A DNA stretch of 64,000 nucleotides from Myrica gale (lineage: Eukaryota > Streptophyta > Magnoliopsida > Fagales > Myricaceae), in the NCBI GenBank assembly GCA_963930655.1, contig OZ005605.1, forward strand, positions 10,919,501-10,983,500, written 5' to 3'. Below, in pieces: positions 10,759 to 24,000 of the stretch; the first letter of the stretch is position 1; each line of letters opens with the position of its first letter. The notes under the pieces were generated by a model. The model was not told where the DNA came from, searched no databases, and saw nothing but the letters and a program-made list of their open reading frames with translations. The position numbers and the translations under genes were made by a program.

Positions 10759-13700
10759 TGTGAGACCCCGAACTTTGCTTTTGCTATTTTCCTGTGTAAT
10801 TGTTTTGATTTAATTTATGGGGTCATGCTTGGCCACCTTTTAAAGTACATTAACTAAAATGAGATTGTATTTCATAAATTTTTCCTTAAATAATTTTCTT
10901 TTCATTATGGAAGTTTTGTGCAAGTTTAATTTTATTTTCCTAAGAGCCGAAACTTGCAAGGTAAGTTTCTCTTATGGATTTATATTTTTCATTTGCCTAG
11001 TATATTTCATAATCCTTGGAAATTAAATTATGATTTAAGATCTATATATATATTGGCCGAAAATAATTAAATGGAAGAAAATCATGAATTTCTTTTAAGT
11101 ATTGAATATTTTTGTGTGTCATTAATAGGTGTCATATATTATTATTATGTGACCTAAATTAGTAGTTGAATTATCATTTGAATATTAGATGATAAGCTAC
11201 TAGGCATATGATAAAGTTTTAAGAGAGTTTAAAACGATAAGCACACTTGCTTATCATAGTGATAAGCAAGCATAATGATAAGTTAGGGAAACTTTTATGT
11301 AATAAGTTGATGTGGCTATCGTAGAGATAGGCTAGAGCCATTATCTTAAGATAAGTTGTCATGCTTATGAGATGATAAGCTATGTAATTGAACTAGATAA
11401 GCTAGAGAGCTTATAGGAGATAAGTTAGGTGAAAAGTAACTAAGTTGAAAGCTAGTTGTGAGAGTAACTAGAAAGTTAGTTGTGATAGTAACTAAGTTAG
11501 TTGTATTTTAACCAAACATCATGAATGAACTAAGCAAGAGGCAAACCAAGAGGTGACAAAGCCATTTACGTAGGAGTGAAAATCCATAAAGTTTGTAGGC
11601 CATGTGAGTTGTAAAGAGAGCAATTAATTGACAAGACAATTCAATGGAAGAGAAATGAGAGAAAATAAAATGCAAGGGCAAGAGAATCACGTAGGAAAGC
11701 AAGCACGAGGAGGCAAAGTGTGATGTGAGAGAAAGTGAAAAGCCAAAAGGAGAGAAAAGACAATGGCATGGTTGGCCAAAGCTCACCCAAAGTTCACCCC
11801 TTTTTCTTTCTTTCTCTCTTGTCACTTTTAAACATCTCATTGTCATTTGTCATTGCAATAAATGAATCTTGGGAGACTCAATTGCTTTCTATGAACTCAC
11901 TCCACACTTAAGCATTTCAACTACACACCTCATTTGCTTCTCTTTGGCCGAATATCACTCAATTCAACTCTCTCTCTCTCTTTTCCTCTCTTGACCGAAT
12001 CTCCCCCTTAAGCTTAAGCCTTGTTCTTTTCTTCTTGCAACCAAATCACTCCTCTAAAGTTCTAAGGTTGTTTTTCTTCTTTAGGTGACCCAAATCCCTC
12101 TTTTGTGCAACTCATTTCTCCTCTTGGAAATCTATTTACCTAGCCATTTTCCCTTGTTGAAATCTAGCTCACTTTCCTAAAACTAAACCATTTCAAGTTT
12201 CAAGCATTGCCTTGTTTTATTTTCCCCACCATAAGACCTACCTTAGCACCTTATAATCAAGCTTGGAACCACTCCAAAAAGGGTGAACCGAAAGTAGGGA
12301 GAAGGAAGGGTTTTGGTGAAAATTTGGTGAAGGTAGAGGTAGGCTTGATTCTACTAAGTGTTTGTGCTTAAAGTTCTTTATAAGTTCTAACCTAAGGTAT
12401 TTTATTGTGCTAGGTACTCAAGGCTTGTGTTAATCATCAAGGTAAGGCCAAAGATGTGGGTTGTTAGTTCTAAAAATGATGTAGGCCGAATATCTCTTGG
12501 TTGGTTTTGAGTTGGTACTTGGTTTTGTTAGATCTTGAGATTATGAGACCAACCTTAAGTTATAATGTTAGATCTAGCTATATGAGCATGAGATCCGAAT
12601 TTAAATGTTAGAAAGATGTTAAAGGATGAACAATGCATGCTAGTATGGTCTTAAAATGCAAAACGTATGCATGATGCAAGTTTTGCCATGAAGGATTGTG
12701 ATTGATAGTGTTGGCCGAAACTTATAGGTGTTGGATCTTCAAATATAATTTTGTTAAATGTCAATTTGATGAATGGCCATGATATGTATAAAAGTTTGGT
12801 GAACACATGCATATGAGCTAGTCTTGAAATATAATAGGTTGCATGCAAATCGAAAGGGCTAATCATTCTATAAACATGTGTGTTGGCCGAATATGGCATT
12901 GTGCTAGATCTAGAAGTTGTGTTGTGATTGGTAGATCCTAGGTTGTGAATCTAAAAATGGAGGATGAGATCACCATTGGAGAAGAAAACTTAGACAATGA
13001 ATGCTTAAAATGGTACATGGCCGAATGACCTAATAAGTGGAACCCTAATAGCAACCCTATAAATAAGATTATGTTTATATGTGATGGATAAATAAAATTA
13101 GGGTTATGGCCAAATGGGTTAGAAGATTTAAGCTCAATCATAAAACACGCCATATTAGTAAGGGAAAAACATAGATAATAGGCTTAAAGATTCGGAATAA
13201 AAGAATTAGCAAAGCCTTGTGGTGTTAAGTATTGATTGAAGATTTAACTAGGTTGGCCGAAACTTATGGTGAATAAAGCTTATATTTTCGGGTTGCATAG
13301 AGATCTAATAACCAAGCCAAGAGTTAATTATGATTAAGGTTAGTATGATTAAGGTTAGTGATTGATTAATGTAAAGATTTAATTGAATACATGAAATAAA
13401 AGGAAGATTAAGATTTAATTCTAGAGCAATTAGTTGCTGATTAGAGTCTTAAACAAGAATAGAAATATATTGCAATAGAATTAAGTAATTAAATAACCTA
13501 AGTTTAATGAGTAGAAAGTAAAAGATTAAATAAGATATTAAGCGATTAAAAGAATTAAAGCAATGTATAAATCTACAATATCGAAGTAAATATATATAGT
13601 TGCTGTTTGAAACCGTTGCGATGGACGGGGAGTTCAAGGTTAAGAGGTGAACAAGAGGTTCAATTGGACTAAGAGAAATTCAGCAACTATATTATATCGT

Positions 13701-15191
13701 TAAGATTAAGTTAAGTGCTTAATTATCACTATTCATTCCTTAGTGGATTTCAAGATAGGTTTCCTCGAATAGTTCATAGAACCGAGCGTGTTGATATACT
13801 TTCATGTAAACTTAGTATATTAATAATCGAACTTATTCTTTGTAGGCAAAGAGCCAAGTGAGAACCAAGAAGGTTGCAGGGAGTACTGTAAGTGAATCTT
13901 ACCCAATTTGGAAAACTGGAATGATACACTGCATGTTTTATTGTGCATGGCAAGATGTTTTTAATACAAGTGACATGTATTGTGCATAAAGAATGTTTCA
14001 AGTACGCATGATGTTTCGAACATGTCATAGCATCATTTGCATGAATGCATGAGAGACGTTTTGATGCAAATGAAATTACGATGTTTTCAAGTGTGACATG
14101 GCATGTTCATTGCATAGAAACATGAAAAGTTTTTTTATGCAAATGAAAAAGAATTTATGTTATGATTAAGCCCGGGGGGCTTTGGTAGGATCCGTACCAA
14201 GTTAAGTAAGGTTTATCATCCATACCGAGGAACGTTGATCGAGAAGGATGGATGGATGAAACCTAGGATGCCCATACCGAGGGACGTTGATCGAGAAGGT
14301 TGGGTAAGTCCTTGAGGTATGTGCAACCACACCGAGGAACGTTGCTCGAGAAGGTGTGGCACCTCTTATGGGTCGTGTCTAGCCATCAGGTCTGGGGCAA
14401 CTACGGGCTAGCTCGACCAGATGTTAAGTCTCCAAGGGATGGGAGACAGTTCCGATGGGAACAGCACAACCCTGACTTCATGGGGTCAAATGGAGCGAGC
14501 CCACAGTAAGAGATGAAATGTTTATGAAAAGGCCAAGAGTGGCAAGAGATTTGAAATGCATTTGAAAAGGCCAAGAGTGGCAAGAGTTTTTAGTGCATGG
14601 CATGTGCATCACGGAGCATGCATATGCATCATGGTTTTTATGCACTATCTCATGACTTACAGTTATGCATTTCTTTTCTTAACTCTACAGTGTATTGAAG
14701 TAAGTATGTTTTTTTAAAGCCATGTTTTATCAAAGTTCATGTTTCAAACTGTTGTTCCTTACTGAGTCTTTCAACTCATAGTTGTTAATCGTATCATTCC
14801 AGATCCACAAGAAAATTGGGGAGCAGAGGATTATCTCACGTAGAAATCCTAGGAGTTCGGGAGTTGGAGTCGGAATTGGTGAACTCCGAGTTAGCACTAG
14901 TGAGTGCTGGTTTGATTTGAGTGGCAGTATGTTGCCCTATTACGTTTTGTATAAGTTTGCGAACAAGATGCAATGTAAAGAATTTTATGAGTTATAATTC
15001 GTTTACCGAGGGGTTATGTTCATTGAGCTTGTACTCAGCCAACATGTGGATCCTGAGTGAGTCTTCCGATGTGTATCAAAAAAAAAACACAAAAGGTTTT
15101 CCGCTGTAAGAGTTAGTGTAAGCGCTGGAGTGTTCCCGGGGAATGCTCGCGGCTGTCACGGTCCCTGCGGGATGGCGTTCGGGGCGTGATA
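10759..15191 (+). mobile_element. giant Ty3/gypsy solo LTR copy 2, TSD GCTGA
   Basis: A solo LTR of 4,433 bases. It begins TGTGAGACCCCGAAC, ends GGGGCGTGATA, and is flanked by a perfect 5-base target duplication GCTGA (10754-10758 and 15192-15196), so insertion and LTR-LTR recombination boundaries are intact. It contains a GATAAG array (about 11180-11445), a pyrimidine-rich block (11930-12150), a caaggtaaggcc donor-like phrase near 12438, and the 3' module bounded by CTGGAATGATAC (13916-13927) and GTATCATTCCAG (14791-14802). Near 14215-14360 a unit containing ccgaggaacgttgatcgaga is repeated three times. Open frames inside are short and not conserved between copies. Confidence 0.88.
11180..11445 (+). 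promoter_or_regulatory. GATAAG motif array in LTR copy 2
   Basis: About nine GATAAG hexamers or one-base variants occur in about 265 bases at the same relative place as in copy 1, upstream of the pyrimidine-rich block. Their retention in a diverged copy suggests a functional part of the LTR promoter region. This is inference. Confidence 0.5.
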
Positions 15192-15196
15192 GCTGA

Positions 15197-15335
15197 TCAC
15201 TCTCTAAGTCTCTCATAGTCTGACTCTCTAAGTCTCTCAAAGTCTGACTCTCTCTGTCTCTCTAGAGTCTCTTCTATGGCTCTCTCTTACTCTCATTCTC
15301 GAGTCTCTGGTTCCCCATGGCTCTCTCTCTAGATG
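15197..15335 (+). repeat. CT-rich simple repeat
   Basis: Degenerate repeats of ctctctaagtctctca and gtctgactctct form a pyrimidine-rich simple-sequence tract directly beside LTR copy 2. From 15336 to about 16015 the DNA is unassigned and AT-rich, with no gene or recognised element. Confidence 0.7.
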
Positions 15336-16015
15336 ATCACATTTGTTTTGTTAATCTCATGAAACCCTAAATTTCTTGGTAGGTTATCATTGAATTTAAT
15401 CCTCATGCTCAGTGGAGCCGTGGAGGGATTATTTGAGCCTTGAGGTAAATTGTTTATTTTAGCCCTAATCTCATGAAACCCCAATATTTTTCGTGCTAGC
15501 TTTTGTCCATTGCGTTCGTGGCAGAGATTGAGGTCAGGGCTCACTATTGGTTTATGTTGGTTCAGTTGTTTTTGTTGGAAATTGGAGGGCAAGGTTTATC
15601 TTGGTTATGTGGTTTCACGTTGGTGAATCTGGTGATGGAGTGATCAATGATGGGTATGTGGTTTCATGGTGATGGAAGAGGTTGAGGTTCTTTATGGTTA
15701 TGTAGTTTGTGATCTGTTATTGGTAGTTTATGCTTAATGTTTATTTGTTGATTGCTGTTATCTATATTTTAGTTATTTTCCGAGATCACGTCTTGATGAA
15801 TACCTCTAAGCTGACTTTCATGTCTCACCTGAACTGTAAGGAAGCCAATCCTCTTCAATTTGTTTTTGAATTTGATTTATGAAGTTTGATTTCTAATTCT
15901 CCAGTTTCTGTACTTTGAAAGTGTGATCTGATCTGTTTTATTTTTCCCTATTTATGGTTAAAAATCTGTTCTGATCTAGTTGAAAATGTGATCTGATCTA
16001 ATGTTCCAGCTGCCG

Positions 16016-17030
16016 TTAATCCTAAACCAGCCCATCAGTGTTATGGCTGGTCATGAACTCTCCACTTTTGACCTAAACTCAGAGAATCAATAAAAAGTTT
16101 AATTTTAAAGTAGAAACGTGTAATTATATTTCAATTTGCCAATCAGATAAATATATTTATGAAAATATGACACGTATTATGTTATACTTCCCAAAGTCAA
16201 TCAAGGCCTATGCGTGAAATATATGAAAAAACATTGATAAATAATAATAGTCACCGATACAAGAGTGCTTAAAATCTCAATCACACATGAAGTTCACGGC
16301 ACATGAATATAGTACCGAGATAAAGTAGAGTTGACATAGGCCATGTTCTTAAGTAATAAACTAAGATCTTTGGCGCATATTTGATTTGATAAGGATTATC
16401 GGAACCCTCACGCATGCCACAATTTTGAGTGTCCTGCTTAATTGGACAATAAATTGGGGTGCATAACCACCAGCTAGCCTATTTCCCCAAAATATAAGAA
16501 GAAAAGTAAAAGGAAAACGATAAATTTACTTGCCACAACCCAATTTCAAAATCCTTTATCAATCTTACATTGAAGCATAGAAATCAAAATCACTAGATGC
16601 ACGCACCCAAAAAAACAAAAAGAAACTAAAAAGAAAACTTTCGAAAACCTGAGAGAACTTACCCCTCAACCTATTTCTAGGGCACATGTCAAAAATCGAA
16701 AATTTCAATGTCAAAGAGGAAACGCATCGGAAGTGATAGCTAACACATGCTGTACAGAGCAACCTATCTATGCTGTCAGCCAAAATACATGAAAAACGAG
16801 TTTCTGGAGAACGTTCCCAGACCTAATTTCAAGAAATCCTCGTCTTATTTGCGAGGGAATATACAATGAAACACTGGTGGAAATTAAATTCTTAACCTAA
16901 ACGTGTAAAATTCCTCACCTCTTTAGTGCAAAATAGCACTAATTTTCCAACCGTAGAAAATCAAGATGGAGAGTGATTAAAGAGGATTTTATCTTCGGGT
17001 AATCATGAGTGAAGGAAGAGGAAAACTATA
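16016..17030 (-). repeat. left arm of inverted duplication of the cyclin T 5' region
   Basis: The reverse complement of this segment matches 17160-17729, the 5' leader and start of the first intron of the cyclin T gene. Examples are aatcctctttaatcactctc followed by catcttgatttt, ggatttcttgaaattaggtc followed by tggg, aagcactcttgtat, and the block around ccagccataacactgat. The left arm carries about 430 bases (roughly 16312-16745) absent from the right arm. No cyclin coding exon is present on its far side, so it is a 5'-region duplicate only. The donor site gtatgt of the right arm corresponds to gaacgt here. Confidence 0.85.
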
Positions 17031-17033
17031 AAG
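17027..17033 (+). promoter_or_regulatory. candidate TATA box for the cyclin T gene
   Basis: TATAAAG lies in a plus-strand ctataaagg context, about 330 bases upstream of the proposed 5'-UTR donor. Transcription would start about 30 bases downstream. It sits at the junction between the two arms of the inverted duplication. Identification is by sequence only. Confidence 0.45.
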
Positions 17034-17059
17034 GCCTCCAGCGACAAGCGAAGCAATAC

Positions 17060-17361
17060 GTGTCAGCAACCAGACACAACACCAACACGGCCCTACTACC
17101 TAACAGGTGCTCCATTCCCTCTTCTTAACGTTTTTCGGAAGCCACTTATGGTTTTTGTTTTCGAATTGTTTTTATCTTCCTTTAGCCTTTATTACCCGAA
17201 GAGAGAATCCTCTTTAATCACTCTCCATCTTGATTTTCCTCGGTTGCACTCCAAAGAGGTTTGGAATTTTTACGTGTTTTGGTTAGAATTTAATTTCCGC
17301 CTAGTTTCCGTTGTAAAATTCCCTTGCGAAGAAGACGAGGATTTCTTGAAATTAGGTCTGG
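17060..17361 (+). other. probable non-coding first exon (5' UTR) of the cyclin T gene
   Basis: A plausible leader runs from about 30 bases below the TATA-like box to a consensus donor, CTGG|GTATGT, at 17361/17362. The UTR intron would end at tctttcag (17959-17966) or at a weaker acceptor nearer the ATG. A 5'-UTR intron is inferred because the ATG at 18039 follows a pyrimidine-rich tract and because this segment is conserved in the inverted duplicate. Exact ends are uncertain. Confidence 0.45.
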
Positions 17362-17729
17362 GTATGTTCTCTAGAAATTCGTTTTTCTTTTATGTTGTTT
17401 GAGAACATAGATAGTGCAAATTACGCATGTATATTTCATGTGCCTTGAACTTCATGTGTGAATGAGATTTTAAGCACTCTTGTATTAGTCACTGTTATCA
17501 TTCATCAATGTTTTTTCATAGATTTCACGCATAGGCCTTGATTGACTTTGGGATGTACAACATAATACGTGTCATATTTTCATAAATTTATTTACTTGAT
17601 TGGCAAACTGAAATATAATTAGAAGTTTCTACTTTAGGATCTAAATTTTTTGTTGATTGTCTGATTTTAGGTCAAACGTGGAGAGTTCAGGACCAGCCAT
17701 AACACTGATGTGCTGGTTTAGGATTAATA
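17160..17729 (+). repeat. right arm of inverted duplication (native 5' region of cyclin T)
   Basis: This arm belongs to the gene itself and includes the proposed 5'-UTR exon end and most of the UTR intron. It pairs in inverted orientation with 16016-17030, with about 130 bases between the arms. It lacks the 430-base segment found in the left arm. Confidence 0.85.
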
Positions 17730-18038
17730 AGTGCTGATGGGTTTGGTTTCGTTCCATAACTTAGAATCATTGATAGTGCTTTCAATCATAATGTTTACTT
17801 GTCTTGATGAGTGTCTTCTTTATGATTTTCTGTTTATTATTTAGCACAACTAACTTATAGTATTCAATAATTCGTGGTTTTTTTTTTAAAAAAAATTGTA
17901 TTGGTAGGTATGTCGTATTTCGACTTTGTCATCTTTAATTTCTGACTTATCTTTTTGGTCTTTCAGCAAGAAAAGGGCTTTCTCTTTCTATAGTAAAGGT
18001 ATCTTTCGGTCATTGTTTCTTCATTTTTGAAGATCCAC

Positions 18039-21000
18039 ATGGCCGGAATTTTACCTGTGGAGTCGTCACATCATGACATATCTGATGGGTGTTCAAGAAC
18101 TTCTCAAGAAAGGCAAGAGGAATTGGGTCGCTGGTATATGTCCAGAAAGGAAATTGAAGAAAATTCACCATCAAGAAGAGATGGAATTGACCTGAAGAAA
18201 GAAACATATTTACGCAAGTCGTACTGCACATTTTTGCAGGATTTGGGAATGAGGCTAAAAGTGTAAGACCAGGATTATCAAATATTTTCTTAATTATTTC
18301 AAGTCTCTTTACAACTATTATATGAGATTCTTCTGCTTATTTCTTATATCATCTTTTCTCACTAAATAGATAGTTTTATGCTGGTATTTTGCGATGAAAT
18401 TTGGCAGTTGGTTTAGGTTCTTTGTTGAATCATGAAAAGGAAAGTTAAAAATAAATTTTTGACTTGATGCTTTTCTTGTACTCGATTGTACATAACCGAA
18501 AATCTCTACGGAAGTACATGGAGCTTCTTTCTGGTGGACAATTATTGCCGATGCTTATAATAATTTGATATCACAGACCCATCTTAGATGTTTGAGCATG
18601 TAGAACTGAAGTTTATGATGAAGCTTGTGATTTAGATCTATATGTATAAATCTGATTATCTTACTGTTGGGGTAAACTTTTTTGGAATAATTAGCAGCTT
18701 CCTTTCTGAGAAATTTTTCTTCATTCTAAGATGGTGATTTTTAGCTTTAAAATCCAACCATTGTTGAAATATATTTAAAGCATGGATATTTTTGGAGGAA
18801 AATTGCTGCTGGCAGTGAGGATAGATATATGTAGCCTTAGCGAACCAAGGGACAAGTGAGAATATGTCACACGACCAGGTGGGTAGACAAAGGAGGAAGA
18901 AGTAGATTAGGGTTTGCAAAGGGGAAAGGTGTAATCGGTATTTGAAGACTTCGAAGACAAAGCCGGGAAATATATGAAGAGACAAGTGAGGAGAGTCTCG
19001 ACTAAAACGGGACAGCGGGGTCACTTATGATTCACGGGCTGCAGTGGGCTTGGGTTGGATAATGGGCATACATTGGGTTGTGTGTTATTATGCATTGTTT
19101 GATCGTTTTGGGCTGGTATTGCGACAGTATGTCTTTTGTCCATTTTATTATGTTTGTAGAGGTTTGTTAGCTCGCTTGTCATTGGAGTTGAGTTAGATTC
19201 TCTAGAATTATGTTTCGTTATAGGGAGTGCTGGTAGGGCACCGAAAAACTGTATTGAGCATCATCTCTCTCTCTCTCTCATCTATCTCTTTTTTATGGAG
19301 GTTGGCCAACCTCGAATTTGGCCTTATCTTTTCTGTGAGTACATTTCAATTCTAGTAACAGTATTATTTCCATCAAATTCCTTTACAAAACACTATAAAT
19401 TCAAACGGTGCTGTTACAAAATATCCATTTCATTTGATGTAGGTCTTTTGGGATGTTATTGATTCTGGGAGTGCTAACAATAGAAGATATCTCGTTAGTA
19501 GTAAGTGGTGTATTGTTAGTAGTAAGCGGGCATCTTATGGTCACTATAATCGTTAGTCGCCCAAAAAGTGCATTCTTACATTTTGGGATATTGACATTTT
19601 TTGCTAGCGTCTATTTAAAAAAGCTTTTCATGTTGTTGTTTCATCCACCTGCCATTTTTTGGGCAGATATTGACTTTTTCTTTTCTCGAGTTGGAATGCG
19701 CCCAACTCAAATCAAACACCTCAAAGACTCTTCTTCAGTTGAAACTTCTACGCCAATTCCCTCATTATGGTCATCCAATTATTTTGACTAGCTTATGGAA
19801 CTGCAAAGAAGAAATGTGTAAGGCAATTCATTCTATCTAATGAAAAAGTTAGTGTGATAGAATAGATTTATATCTGCCATTCATTTAAAGCAGCAAAGAT
19901 GTAATAAAATGCGATTGGGAAGTTTAACCTACCAAATAACAGTCAACAACGACTGTATGAACAATTAGTTAACAACATGTACGAGCTTTATATGTTGTGT
20001 AGATTATTTTTTTCATTGCTTCTATCTGAAGTTTAGATGGTTGGAAATATTGGGATTTCTTGTGAAGTGAAAGGGTTAATGTAGAAAGTTGGTTCGAGCT
20101 TGCTCTTAGTTGTAGGAATAGTGTTTCTGAATGTGAATGTGACGTTTGGAAGAGGTTGTGTTTTTACAGGATGGGATATTCTTCACATACCTATTGTTTA
20201 TTGTAATTCTATCTAGTCTATAATACACCTCGCCCCTTGTGGTAGATTGTAAATGATGGATCTTCAATCTCTTTTTACCAAGAAACAAACCCATGTTGTT
20301 TGCTTTTGCAACACTGGGTCTTCTTGTGATTCTTACACTTCCTGGCATTACCGAATGGGGTAAAGGGTTGAGATGATTAACAAAATCTAGAGGATGTTTG
20401 TTTTATAAAAAAATGTAAGAGTTTTAAGATCTTTGATAGAATTGTGAATATTTATGTAGATTAGAGTTTTATAGGTATTGTGTAAAAATTGGTGAAAAGT
20501 TTTAAAGATATTTAATTTTTATTGGAGGTTGTAAAAAGGTGTAGAGAGATAATTTGATGTAATTTTTTAATAAAAAAGTATCGGAGTTTGGTAAAAAAGT
20601 ATAGAGAGAGTAGAAGTTTGTGTGAAAAGTTGTTGAAGTTTTTGTTAAAGTTATTAGTGTGTGTAGGATTTTTGATGTTTTGGATGTTTGTTTCCTGAAT
20701 TTGTTACATTCATTGTATCCTATAATACTTTTGCAAATCGGACGTGCCCCTAGAAATAGTTTTCATTGTAACCCTTTATTGAATTTCACTCATCTTGTAA
20801 ACTTAAACATTGTACTAGATGCCTGTTACTTATCAACAGAACTTTGTTTGCTTTGAAACACCAAACTAGTTATTGTTAAGGGGGTCTGTTTCTATACATG
20901 ATTCGATGGATAGGCTATAAGCCAAGTATTTGACGTGACAAATTTTGAATGTGAGTGTCATTTTAATAGTGCTCTTTTATATGCTCTGAAGGCCTCTAAT

Positions 21001-24000
21001 ATGTAAAATGTGCACCATTATCTTCAGTATTTTTTTTGGTGAGTTACAAAGTTACTTTGTGGGTTATTGACTCAAAATCTTACCTGCCACCCTGTTCTTA
21101 TTGGTACTGGAAGTGTCATTTGAACTACGTCCAAGTGTTATGCGGGTTAGATAATTTTTCTTGTCTCATTCACCTTATTGGACGAAACTCTCTCTTGGAA
21201 CTTTTATCATCTGCTTGTCTGGAAGCTTTGCAACTTGAGACACATACACATGTTAATCGAAAATCACATGTTTGCACTTTTTTATGTGTACATATATTAA
21301 TATACCTGTTGGTAAATTCTATAATGAAAAACAATGTTCCTATGCTTTTCCCTAGAATGTGGCCAGAATTCCGTGTTGACTGAACTTCTCAATGCAGGCC
21401 CCAGGTAACCATTGCTACAGCAATAATATTTTGTCATCGGTTTTTCCTCCGTCAATCACATGCCAAGAATGACAGAAGGGTAGGTTGTTTACTTTTTGGA
21501 GCTGGTATAACATTTATGATAAACATATCAGAGTTCAATTTGGCATGCCTTAGTCATTGGTTAACTTAGTTATCTCATGGTGTAAAAATCAAGTAGTAAA
21601 CTCTTACCCAAAAAAAATCAAGTAGTAAATTTGACTTGGAAAGCAACTGTGAAGTGAGCAAGTTTCTTGTGAGAATTTTAATGCTTGAGTTGACACTATT
21701 CATAAAGGTTTTATACATATTGACAATGTCAAAGGTTCTCCAACGTTTCTTTTGATACATGCTCCGTACATGCCAGATGCTTCATTGTTGGGAAACCTGT
21801 TTTTCTATTTGGTTTGTTTTACTAAACACTTGAAAGCAAATGCATAGGACATTCGATGACAACTTTTCATAGCATTGGGAACTGTTTATCTTCTAAATGC
21901 CGCTTATTCACTCAAGAAAGGACTAATTTTGCATAGCAGGAAGTCAGTTTTAAGATAGAAGTTTGATCAAGCAATGGTATTGTACTTGGCAACTTGCACA
22001 AAAAAAAGAGCAATATTAAAATTGGGATTTTCAGACTTCTCCTGTGAAGTCCATCTCGTGTTGTGCAATTTTATTGTATGAAGAATTTAATGTAACTTAT
22101 TCTGGTGACACTCTTGCAAGACATTATGAAACATGGTAATGTACCTTGATGTGTTTTTCATATAGTATACGTGGTGCAGATAGGTTATATATTTGTTTGT
22201 ATGTGCATTCTAGGAGAAATTTCTAAAGGTGTGATTGTTTGTCTATGTATCATTGCTCGCTGCTTTTGGTTATATCCAATATGCTTTGGTTGCATTTTGA
22301 TATGTCACCCGTAAATTCTTGATCCATCATAAGTCCCTGAGGAATTTTACATTCTATATTTGGTCCTTTCAATCATCTGAGGATAGCAGCTAGACAAAAA
22401 TGTCCTACGTGGGTAATGGGGGTCATATCACCGCTAATCTGTATTCGTCACGTGTCCCCCGCCTCGCAGATGGTGAGGCTGGGGCTCCATCAGCCTGTCT
22501 CGCAGAGGGAGCTGGAGACGGAGTTGAGCAAGGGCAAGAGTCCGAGTAAAGGTCAAACCCGGTAGGCCAAAGAAAGCAAGGAAGAGTGTTGTGGATCAGC
22601 CTCGATGGGGTTAAGTTGACGTGGTATCAGAAGATCCAGATGGGAGGCGGGGATACGTGGTGAATACAGATTACCGGTGACGTGGCCCCCGTTACCCACA
22701 TAGGACATTTTCATCTAGCTGCTGTCCTCAGATGACGGAAAGGACCAAATAAATAATGTTAAATTCCTTGAAGTGTGATTTTTCTTCATTTTTGGTGCCT
22801 AACTTCGTTTTATGGTTGCAGACCATAGCAACTGTGTGTATGTTCCTGGCTGGGAAAGTTGAAGAAACTCCTCGTCCACTAAAGGATGTTATTCTTGTTT
22901 CTTATGAGATAATCCATAAGAAAGATCCCGCTGCAGCCCAGAGGATTAAACAGAAGGTGTACACTTACTGATAGTGCTTACACCAGTTTCCGTATTGTTC
23001 CTCAGATTGATGTTTCCGTACTTGAGTTGTTACCCCACTGTACTTCTTTAGCTTATCTTTCTCTTCTCTCTGATGTACGTAGTTTGACTAGATAAATGTT
23101 CACCCTTCTAGTTCAGTGACAAACCCACTAATTTTCTTTTCCTTAGAATTAATCTAAGTTAGCCATGCATTATAGAGCATGAGTCTGTATATTTGCAGTC
23201 CACTTGTAAAGTAACTGCCTGGTTTTCCCTAAAGTGCCATAATATACATGTTTATGAGAATTTCTTCCCCTGCCTCTCCTTTATCAGTAAATTCTTGCTT
23301 AGCTTCCTCACTTTCTCTCCAATAGCTGTACCACGGCTAAACTATGTCCTTGCAACCATTCAGCTCTGCCCCCTTCCCCCTCTCCTTATTTCCTGTTTTT
23401 TGGAGTTGTGGTGATTGTTCTTTTTGTCATCTCATGGTCCTTATCAATCATGCAGGAAGTATATGAGCAACAAAAAGAGCTCATTTTACTTGGGGAGAGG
23501 GTTGTACTTGCCACTTTGGGTTTTGACCTAAATGTTCACCACCCATATAAACCCCTTGTTGAAGCAATAAAGAAATTCAAGGTTGCTCAGAATGCCCTTG
23601 CTCAAGTTGCATGGAATTTTGTTAATGATGGGTATGTCCCAATGTTGTTTTTATCTTCTATGTTGAGATAATATCTGTTCAATGGTTCTCTTCCTTCTCT
23701 TGCTCTTGTTCACATTCTGGAAAATGGCTTGCAGTCTGAGAACATCGCTCTGCCTGCAATTTAAGCCTCATCACATTGCGGCAGGTGCCATTTTCCTTGC
23801 GGCCAAGTTCCTCAAAGTGAAGCTTCCATCGGATGGTGAGAAGGTTTGGTGGCAAGAATTTGATGTCACCCCACGTCAATTGGAGGGTTGGTCTCCTTCC
23901 CTTCATCTGGTTGTAGAAATTATTTTGATCCTGGGACAGCCTTTAAACCTCACTGTGGCCCAAATGCTTTCTCTTTGTTTGCTGGTAGACTTTTCCCCCC

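Noticed and set aside
14215..14360. spaced repeats in LTR copy 2 as a CRISPR-like array
   Set aside because: Only three diverged units with unequal spacing, inside a plant retrotransposon LTR conserved in other copies.
1271..15191. LTR copies 1 and 2 as the two LTRs of one long element
   Set aside because: Copy 2 has its own perfect GCTGA duplication, copy 1 is not followed by a primer-binding site, and the DNA between them is copia, not gypsy.
18656..19791. open frames within the first cyclin T intron as nested genes
   Set aside because: No recognised motif, no splice or promoter support, and lengths expected by chance in a 3-kb intron.
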